Below are positions 43,121 through 51,368 of a stretch of 64,000 nt of DNA, in pieces. The stretch's first letter is position 1. Each line of letters opens with the position of its first letter. The DNA comes from Marchantia polymorpha subsp. ruderalis (lineage: Eukaryota > Streptophyta > Marchantiopsida > Marchantiales > Marchantiaceae): contig AP031352.1 in assembly GCA_037833965.1 (NCBI GenBank), forward strand, positions 20,812,501-20,876,500, in the 5' to 3' direction. Both the position numbers and the translations under genes were made by a program. The notes under the pieces are model-generated. The model was not told the origin of the DNA and ran no database searches. It saw only the letters and a list, made by a program, of their open reading frames with translations.

Positions 43121-45949
43121 TTCATCTTCCGGCTGAATAGCTTCCTGCTCTTCTTCTTCTTCCACCGAACAGCAGGCAACGAATCCCACGAAGTAATCGG
43201 ATTCGGTACCACTGGAATCCGATCGCGCGGTCGACTCACTGTCCTCGCCCGATGTGTAACCTGCACTTGTCGATGGGGTCTCTCCTTCGTGCCTGACCCT
43301 ATTCCAGGGCACCGTAATGGTTTTGGTCGGTTCCGAAGGATGAGGAAACTTAAGGCGATGTCTTCGCCAATCACATCTGACTTGTGCACCGTATAGCCAT
43401 GGTCGCCCGAGCAGAACGTCATAGCCCTGCTTCATCATCGGTTGAAGGATGATATACGTCAACCGAAAGTCCGCACCCCCGATGGTTGTCTTGACATTGC
43501 GCAGCATACCTGCAGGCATTCTCCGCGTCTGATCCGCTAATCTCAACACACGCTTCGAGGGTTCGTATTGACTGTACCCCAAGGCTCTCGCTGTATCCTC
43601 CGTCATTATGTTGACTCCTGATCCAGAGTCGATTGGCACTCTGCGTACACAACACCCTGCGATTTCCACATCGATCTCGGGTGGCCCTTGGTCTTCGCTC
43701 TCTACTTGATATACTTGAGAGGATGTGGATGCGCGCGGCTTCCGCGGATGCCGTAGCGAAAGCATCAACATTCTCCGATACGTCTTATTGTCCTCCAAGA
43801 GCTGCTTGAACGTGATGTTCACTTTTCGACTCCCGAGATCTTCGACCAAGTCATAGTGGGCGCGTTGGGTCGCCGGGGTCGGCGACGCTCTGCGAGGTTC
43901 CACGGTGGCTGCTAACTTCGCCCCAAGGGAGGAGGTCAGGTCTGGCCGCGGTGGGTCCTTTTGAGTGCGGATCGCTTCCTGCAACAGGTTGGCTACCTCG
44001 TTGCGGATATCCGGAGCATAGTCCCGTTTCAGTAGGCGCACTGGCTCGTCCTCGACTGCTGTCTGGGGGCGCACTGCTGGTGCCTCTCTCGTAGCCGAAG
44101 ACTTCCGAGCAGGTCGCAAGTCGGACTTGCTGGATGTCTTCTCCTTCCCTTTTCTCGTCCGGTCGTCGGTTCTCCGTTCGTGCTTGCGAGTGTCACGCTC
44201 TTGCTCCTTCGATTTCTTGGAACTACGAGTTTCGACCCGTGCGCACATGACCTCTTCAGCCGGCCATTCTTCGTCTTCGCCATCCCCGTCTGAACCTACT
44301 TCGACCTGGTTAACTTGCACGTCCTCCTTGGCAGGAGTGTTCACAAATCGTACCGCTGGCCGAGGGACTGGTGGCTGATCACACTCTGGCGCAGTGTGCC
44401 CGACCTTCTTGCAATTACTACATGTCGGAGCATAATCGTTTCGCCTTTTTGGATGGGGACACTGCGGTGAGAAGTGCCCAACTTCCCCGCAATTATAACA
44501 AGCTCGCGGTGGCGGTGGGTCAAACGTCCCTGGAGGTGCTCTCCGCCTCACAGGTACCGTAGTGGCCCGATCCACCGGAATATATCGTGGGACTTGCATT
44601 GCTGAAACTGCAGGAGGGGTAGGGACCGACTGGACGGCGTAGGCTGTCTCTTCGCTAGCCTCTCCATAGTACTGAGGGTGCTCTCCATAGTACGGTTGCG
44701 CCCACTCTACTGCGTTGACTGGATATGACGGCCGGGTGGTAAGGCACTCGGTGTTTGCATGTCCCACCGCCCCGCACGTAGTACACCATAAGTTCGCTCG
44801 CACTCTCCCGGGTGATTTTCTGCGATCATGCCCGCCTACCACTTGAACCTTGAGATCGGCGAAGTCCTTCACAAGGGTCTCCATCTTCGAAGCTATATCT
44901 CCCGGCGCTCTGTCCGTAGTCACTCGTCGGATGCCCTTTTTCTTTGCTGACCCATGCTTCTTCCTCTTCTTCTCCTCCTCCGACGATGAGGTTTCCTCTT
45001 CCTCGGATGAAGAACGGTTCTCGTCCGAAGACGATTCCTCCGATGACGGAGTTGTACCTCTACGTCGTCTCCGCCCTCCCTTCGGTTTTCGTTCCTTCGA
45101 CTCCCGTCTCTCTCTCCCTCTTCGGTTGAGAGTGGAAGTTTCGAAGGCTTCTGCCGATGCAATCACATCCTCAATAGTGTCGCACTTGCTACGTCGGCAA
45201 AAAGTCTCCATCTCCCTAGTTAAACCGGTCACGTACCAATCCACAGCTTGTTGTACCGAGAAAGGGGACCCTGGTCCTGTTTTCGGTATTCTGTCGAGGA
45301 GGTCCAGAAATCTCTCAGTGTAGTCACGCAGACTCTCCTTCTTCTCTCGCTGCAAATTACGTAACTTTGTCAAAACCCGGCTGTCGTAGCCGAGCTCGCG
45401 GAAGCGGCGAAGGAATTTCTCCTTCAGCTGGGCCCATGTTGTCAACCCAGTCGGATCGATGCTCTCGTGATTGTACCAACTCCTCGCTTTCTTCCGCAGA
45501 AGGCTTGGAAAGATCCTTAGTCGGTCGTCGTCTGCGATCTCGCGATTGGCAATAGACACCGACTCGAATAACTTGATGTATGAATCTGCATCGTCGTCAT
45601 CCCCACTCCCTTTGTACTTCGGGTAGGAATGTTTAGTAATCGGTTGAGGTAGCCGCACATTGGCTTGTCCGTCCGCCATCGGTGTGTCTGTCGACGGTTC
45701 TCGGGCGGTCGGTTCTACTTCACTAGGCGGGTCCGTACAAGGAATATCTAGTAGAACTGTAAGCACCAAGTTTGGTTCCGAGTCGCCGGGGGTAGTTTCC
45801 CCAAGGATGTCGGCCGAACTAGGCTTAGGTACTCTTTTTGGTGTTTTCTTGTTTTGACGCCGTGTCTCTTCCACGGCCTTCTCTGAATCTCGTCGGAACT
45901 TGCGGACAGCTCTAGCACTTAGGTTGCTCCCGCCAGCCCCAGTCGACAT
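43118..45949 (-). CDS. gag: Gag-protease polyprotein, unit 3 (943 aa)
   Basis: Intact copy, identical in translation to that at 54210-57041. ATG (GTGAATGTCG context) is 48 nt past the PBS. A short out-of-frame ATG lies 11 nt upstream, at 45960, and could lower initiation. Confidence 0.94.
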   Translation of the reverse strand: MSTGAGGSNLSARAVRKFRRDSEKAVEETRRQNKKTPKRVPKPSSADILGETTPGDSEPNLVLTVLLDIPCTDPPSEVEPTAREPSTDTPMADGQANVRLPQPITKHSYPKYKGSGDDDDADSYIKLFESVSIANREIADDDRLRIFPSLLRKKARSWYNHESIDPTGLTTWAQLKEKFLRRFRELGYDSRVLTKLRNLQREKKESLRDYTERFLDLLDRIPKTGPGSPFSVQQAVDWYVTGLTREMETFCRRSKCDTIEDVIASAEAFETSTLNRRGRERRESKERKPKGGRRRRRGTTPSSEESSSDENRSSSEEEETSSSEEEKKRKKHGSAKKKGIRRVTTDRAPGDIASKMETLVKDFADLKVQVVGGHDRRKSPGRVRANLWCTTCGAVGHANTECLTTRPSYPVNAVEWAQPYYGEHPQYYGEASEETAYAVQSVPTPPAVSAMQVPRYIPVDRATTVPVRRRAPPGTFDPPPPRACYNCGEVGHFSPQCPHPKRRNDYAPTCSNCKKVGHTAPECDQPPVPRPAVRFVNTPAKEDVQVNQVEVGSDGDGEDEEWPAEEVMCARVETRSSKKSKEQERDTRKHERRTDDRTRKGKEKTSSKSDLRPARKSSATREAPAVRPQTAVEDEPVRLLKRDYAPDIRNEVANLLQEAIRTQKDPPRPDLTSSLGAKLAATVEPRRASPTPATQRAHYDLVEDLGSRKVNITFKQLLEDNKTYRRMLMLSLRHPRKPRASTSSQVYQVESEDQGPPEIDVEIAGCCVRRVPIDSGSGVNIMTEDTARALGYSQYEPSKRVLRLADQTRRMPAGMLRNVKTTIGGADFRLTYIILQPMMKQGYDVLLGRPWLYGAQVRCDWRRHRLKFPHPSEPTKTITVPWNRVRHEGETPSTSAGYTSGEDSESTARSDSSGTESDYFVGFVACCSVEEEEEQEAIQPEDE

Positions 45950-45996
45950 TCACCGAGCATGGCTGCTCGTAAAAACCCCGGTGTTGACGCAACTGT

Positions 45997-46013
45997 CCCC
46001 GGCAGCGGCGCCA
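45997..46013 (-). promoter_or_regulatory. Primer-binding site, unit 3
   Basis: TGGCGCCGCTGCCGGGG on the minus strand, 22 nt from the end of LTR L4. Confidence 0.8.
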
Positions 46014-46977
46014 AAAAGAAGTTGTCGGCTTCTTATGTAATAACCCACTAAAGGCTAAAACTGCAATATAGTGGTAGAAAGGTCGAACCCACAGGGACAG
46101 AGGAACACACAGGGTACAAAGTGTCACGTTTTAACAGACTATTGAGGAGTTTGAATTCTCAGGCGACTGTCACTCCCAGAAATACTGCAAGTGTCCACTC
46201 GGAGCGCACTCGGAGGTCGCACAGTGCAGCGTAACACACACACACACACACCTGAAACTACAGAAACACAACCCAGAGATCCGTTAGGACCTCTACTTCA
46301 AGATTTCAGGGGGAAAGTCTCTCACGAGCACACTCGGCAAAGCTGCGGGCAGTGACTTCCAACTCCGGCTTTTACAACGCTTCCACTAGCTTACTGCTAG
46401 TGTAGGAAACCCGGTTTGGACTACCTACTTCGGATCGAAGTCACTCAGACGCGGTGAACAACACTCTCAACTCACAAAACGCGTAGAGAACACAGGTCCG
46501 CACTGAAGGACTCACTGAGAAACCTTCCAGTAACACAACAACAGTCTATTGAGGAGTTTGAATTCTCAGGCACTTGTCATTCCCAGAAATACTACAGGGG
46601 TTACCCTCAAGGCACCTGCTGCAGCGTAACCTGAATTTACAACCAAGGCTTACACGAAGTAGCAAAACTTCACTTTGGCATTCAGGGGAAAAATCCCAAG
46701 GAGTACAATCAGAAAGAAACACTCAAAGGTGTAGGGGCGAAACTGTTCAAGTATCTAACTAGTCACTGGCTCTGAGCATCGGCAGTCACCCGCAGGTGCA
46801 GATCCGAACTACTCAAGTCTCTAACCAATGTACTAGCTCTGAACATTCGGCCGAAGGCCTTCAGCTACAAAATGCGGAACGCTAAGTTGTAACTCCTCGT
46901 GCGTGGTGACAGAACTCAAGGACACAAACACGCAAAGGAAATGGGTTCCTGATCTGCACTTCTGATGGGAAAGAACC

Positions 46978-47006
46978 CCAGGCAAAACGCCTGGAACTAT
47001 TTTATA
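46978..47006 (-). promoter_or_regulatory. LTR core promoter: TATA box plus hairpin, L4
   Basis: TATAAAA at 47006-47000 and hairpin CCAGGC-GTTTT-GCCTGG at 46994-46978. It would drive transcription of unit 3 starting near 46976. Confidence 0.72.
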
Positions 47007-47042
47007 CCTTCTAAGTCCTACCTAACACTACACTGCACTACG

Positions 47043-49944
47043 CTACACGCCTGCACGGAACCACGCTACACTACACTCCGCGGAACCTGTACTGCGTCTC
47101 CTGCGCGGCCGACTGCCGCGCACTAACTCCCTACCCTGCCAATCTTCCGCTCGACTGCGCAGTCCCAGACGCTGCAACGCCGCGGTCACTTCCACTTCGA
47201 GGGCGGACATGGTATCCTGTGCCTTCGACAGAAAGGCCTCGAGCTTCTTCGCTACCTTCCGCCGACTCCTACTGTCGCCTGACAACAACCCGGCTGCGCG
47301 CAATTCAAACTCACGCAGTGTGAGTTTCTCCTGCGCCTTTACTTCCCAGTGGGCGTAGCCCTTGAGACAGTGGGCGACTCGCCTCGCCGTCTCCACCTTC
47401 GTGCGATCCGCCTCCTTCCTGCGATCCTCTTCAATCGTTACTAATTGCGATTCGGCTTCAGCACGTTGCGCTCTCAATTCGCCACACTCTGACTGCAAAC
47501 TGCGGATTAATTCTTCATCCGCCTGCCGTGCGAGCTGACATTGTTCCAACAACCGCGTCTGTCGCACGAGCTCCTCTGACAAAATCCGATTCTGGGCCTG
47601 CTCAGAATCGAGTGCTTCCTTGACCTTCACCTGCTCCTTGGTGAGCTCGCCCAGTTTCTCATCCTTCATCTTCTCGGAGTGCTTGTAGAATTTCTGATTA
47701 AGCTTGTACTGTCCCCATAAGCACTCATGCTTCTCCTTCAAGTCCCTCAACTCCTGGTCCACTCTAGCTAATAGCTTGCTGGTGTGGACTTTAGTGCGAG
47801 TCCGCCTGCGCACTAATTCGATGTAAGATCCCGGCTGGAGTGGGTCGGCGTATTTATCGACCTTGCGATCCAAGTACCGCAGCAACGGAATCACTTGCTC
47901 AGAGAGCGCCGCCGCCGGCGCTCCAACAATTTCCTCCTCCTCCTCCTCGGTGTCTTCTGCTCCTGACATTTCTTCCGTGGAGCCTCCGTCGTCATCATCC
48001 GAGTGGAGAATTTCAGTCGCCATTGATTGCGTCGGCGACTGCCCCGAGTGGGGCTGCACGTCCTCGACGTGTGCTGCCTGCGAAGGCACGGCTGCAGCCT
48101 CGCTGCTTGTCGCCAAAATTTCTAAGGCGGAAGGCGAATGTATCCGAGCGGCATCCCCTTCGCTCGCTGGTTGATTGCCTACCGCATTCTCTCTGTCGCC
48201 GTCGTCCGTCGCCGAAGGCGATTGAGCGGAGGGTGGCTGCGCGGGGTTGGATTGCGCGTCGCGCATCGAGATTTCATCCCGCGGACAGTCACTCCGCTCC
48301 GTCGTCTGCTGCTCCCTCGATCGGTCCGTGGGGGCTGTGCCCGGCCCGTGCGCAGGCGCATTTGCCGGCGCCTTGTCCGTCGCAGGCGTAGCGCCGCGGA
48401 CCTCTATCGCCGAAGGCGACATGGCCGGGGGCCGCACGCCCGATGTTCCTTGGCCTATAGGCCCTACCGCCGAAGGCGCATCTATCGGCGGACTTCCCGC
48501 CGATGGTGCGGCCTCCGCACGCTCTCTGCTCGTATCTCCTCGGCTCGAAGGCCCTGGCGCCGAAGGCGCGAATTGCGGCGCGTGGTGCGCCGGTGGGTCT
48601 GGCCCCGAGGGTCGGTGTCTCGTAGGCGGTTCTTCCGCCGGCTCCTTCCCCTTCCTACGTTGGAACGGGGGTGATTCTTGCCTGTGCACAGGCGGCACGT
48701 GCGGAGGTGTTCTGTGCACAGGTGACCTGTGCACAGGCGACCTGTGCACAGGTGAGCGCCTGTGCACAGGCGGACTGCTCCTTCCCACGCGTAAGCGTAG
48801 ATCCACGTCCACTTGCGTTCGCCGGTCCGCGGAGGCTCGTCCGTCCGCGGAGGTTCGCCTGTGCGCAAACGGAACCTCTGTCCGCATCGCACGTGGTAAC
48901 TCCGGAGGCCCTTGGCCCGTAGGCGGCCTCTCTCCCGACGAGGTTGCAGCGTGGCCCGTCGCTCCTGCGGCCGTCCGCGCTTCCTCTCGCCTCTCTGGCG
49001 ACGCACTTCCTATCTCCGTCGCAATCGTCGCCGTGTCTGCACTGTCAGCTGGTAACACCAGTCTGCGTGCCTTCTGCTTCGGCCGGCTGTATGGCTCGCA
49101 CAGCGGCCGCGGTCGAATGGGAGCAGAGGGTTCTTGATGCTGCTCCTCTTCAGACTCTTCTCTCCATCGCCGCTTCCGCGGCACTCGCGCCGCAGGGGTG
49201 TGTCTCCCTTCGTCTCTCCGTCTTGATGGGGTAGAAGTCGGGGACTCCTCTGCGTCAGTATCGACCTCGTTCTCCCGCACATACTTCCCGGGATGGTCGA
49301 TGGACAATGGCGGAAAATGTTCAAGCTCCGCCGCTGTCAAACAATTCCGCTGTCGATAAAAATTGATGAGGAAAGGAGAAAGATGGTTTAGAGTTCCCCC
49401 CCTTCTCCTCAAACGCGTGCTGTCGCATCACCCTGTGCAGGATGCTCGCCCAGTGAATGGGAGTTCCCTCGATGACGCACTCCACAAAAGAGACCTGCCA
49501 CAATGTGATGTAGCAGGCACGGTGCGGCTGCAGTAATTGCATCAGCGCCGCGGACAAAGTCCGGCGAAATCGATCCTTGTAATCACGGGTCCTGTACCCA
49601 TTCTTGGTTGACCTCCCGGTCTTGAACAGCTCCACAAATTGCGCCTCTTCTTGCTTGGTCACCTTGATGCTCTCGCTGTCGAAAAGGAGATGCCCTGGCA
49701 TGCCAGCACATCTTCCCAACGCCTGCGCCCAATCTTGGACTGTCCACCGATCAACATGCGGACGCAATCCGCGCGAGGGTGGTCCCTGTGGCTCTAGCCA
49801 CTCGCGCACCATATTCGCGCAGATGTAATTCCATCCCCATAGCAGGAAATCGAGCTTTCTTGCTATTAAGCGCTCTTCGAAAGCGCGCAGCCCGTTCTGC
49901 GGCAGGCGAAGTGGCACCATCCGCAATCTGCTCGGTCTCGTCAT
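47043..49944 (-). CDS. LTR-borne U3 protein, L4 (one +1 frameshift)
   Basis: As in L3: ATG 49944; seven-G run at 49402-49396; first frame ends 49321, second frame to 47043. The second frame encodes GGTLNHLSPFLINFYR, basic RVPRKRRWREE, five VHR repeats coded by GCCTGTGCACAGGC palindromes, SPTQSMATEIL, an acidic run, then a long coiled coil ending in RRRRSTGSAE. In genomic RNA the ORF lies after pol, within U3, so it would need a spliced or separate mRNA. Confidence 0.8.
48680..48773 (-). repeat. GCCTGTGCACAGGC palindrome cluster in the L4 ORF
   Basis: Perfect 14-bp palindrome GCCTGTGCACAGGC at 48680-48693, then four more copies or near-copies to 48773. Equivalent clusters at 37588-37681 (L3) and 59772-59865 (L5). 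S1, D and B' carry GCCTACGCACAGGC or GCCTACGCATAGGC in the same region. Confidence 0.85.
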
Positions 49945-50807
49945 TGCGTTCCTGGGGTTCGCTCGCCCGCTCATTCTACTTCCGCACTGTCCGCGTTTCT
50001 TTCTCTCTCGGCAAACTCTAATCGCTCTCAATTCCAAATCACGCGCACTCACTCCTTCCTCAATCAACAAGAAATCTCCTGTGTGGCGGCGTCGAGAATG
50101 GTCCGCAGCCAGCAGATGGATGCGCGCAGCGCGCACAAGAGATTGGAATCGCGAATTCAAGAATGGGACGTTCTCCGCCGCCCGGTCGATTAAACTCTCA
50201 CGCTCGAATTGGCGGATTTGAACTCCGCGAGCGTGTCGCCCTGCGGACATGGGGGCGTAGCGCCGAAGGCGAGTTTTCCGCCTTGCGCGGTACACTTGTT
50301 CGTACCGCCCCTCGGCCAATCTCCTTCTGCCTTGACGCGTGTGTCCGCATGTCGGACAAAAATTCAACTCCTGCCTGTGCGTAGGCAGGGGCCTCGGCGG
50401 ATTCTCCGCCGGCGCGGAACTTGAACATCCTCCTGTGCACAGGCGCTCGCCTGTGCGCAGGCGAATTCCGTCCGCGGCGCTGCGCTGGCGCGGAAGGCGT
50501 TGACCGTGGTCAGCCGTCTCCGTCCAGTCTGTCCGTTCCTTGTCTCTCCGTCGGCGCTTCCGCCGCCGCAACTCCGTCCGTCCAAGAGCGCATCCACCCG
50601 TGCCGTCCGCACGGTCCGTACCTGTTGGATTACTCTGGCGGCTCTTCCGACGTACGCGGCGCTGCGCTGGCGCGGAAGGCGCCGTACACTTTCTACCTCA
50701 CAAGGCGCATTTCTAGGGCCCAATGCGGATTTTCCGCCGACGCCGAAGTGCCTGTGCACAGGCGTTCGCCTGTGCGTAGGCGCACTTCGCGCCTTCCCTA
50801 ACCCTAC

Positions 50808-50827
50808 TTCGCCTGTGCACAGGCGAA
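50808..50827 (-). repeat. Perfect 20-bp palindrome, array version
   Basis: TTCGCCTGTGCACAGGCGAA. It differs from the homologous palindrome of D, S1 and 4346-4365 at four positions, two in each arm, all mutually compensating. Also at 39716-39735 and 61900-61919. Confidence 0.9.
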
Positions 50828-51331
50828 CGCCTTCGTCCGCGCATAGGACAAAACTTGAATCCCCCTTCTGCGTAGGCGGAATTCGCGCCGGTGGCGAACT
50901 CCTTCCGCCGTAGGCGACCGCCTCCGTTTCTTCCAGTAGCGATAACTCCCTAAGTCCTCGTCCGTTCCAAGCGTTCTTGGGCTCGTTGGAATCAGCGCGT
51001 CGAGCTCTTTCCAACGGGATCCTAACTTGGTCAAGGCGCCTGAGGGTTGACCTAATTACGGGGGTTTCCCTACAGCCGCGGACGCAACCTCCGAAGGCGG
51101 GTTTTGCGCCTTGCGCCGTAGAGATCCTAACTGCGGAGCTCGCAGGGAGGGTGGTGCCTGTCCTTACTGCGGCACCCCAAATCCCAGATTCTACAAGATC
51201 CCTCGAGAATCCCCGCGATCTTCCGGATTCACTCTGTTTTGATGTACCGAAGGCTATTTACAATGCTGCCAGGGTACAGTTTTCCAAAAATGTTTTGATC
51301 TCCTCAAAATTGCCAAAAGTGGGGTACCACA

Positions 51332-51344
51332 TGCCCCCCTCCTC
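51332..51344 (-). promoter_or_regulatory. Polypurine tract, unit 4
   Basis: Minus-strand GAGGAGGGGGGCA directly before LTR L4. Confidence 0.88.
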
Positions 51345-51368
51345 AATTGTGAGCGCCCACGCGAACAC

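Larger units (their letters stand above)
46036..51331 (-). mobile_element. Array LTR L4, complete (5,296 bp)
   Basis: Same length as L3, and translations of its frames agree. It serves as 3' LTR of unit 4 and 5' LTR of unit 3. U3 head 49945-51331: no gene recognised; palindromes at about 50432-50466, 50749-50780 and 50808-50827. R/U5 46036-46976: a CA run (GT on the sense strand) and the repeated GTATTTCTGGGA segment. Confidence 0.95.

Noticed and set aside
48680-48773. Possible CRISPR-like array of short palindromic repeats
   Set aside because: Spacers are not of uniform length or unique content, repeats are only 14 bp, the region is inside a retroelement ORF, and the setting is a eukaryotic genome.
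48247-49137. 296-aa plus-strand ORF opposite the LTR ORF
   Set aside because: Antisense of a GC-rich low-complexity segment; frame openness follows from base composition, and it is not kept in S1, C or D.
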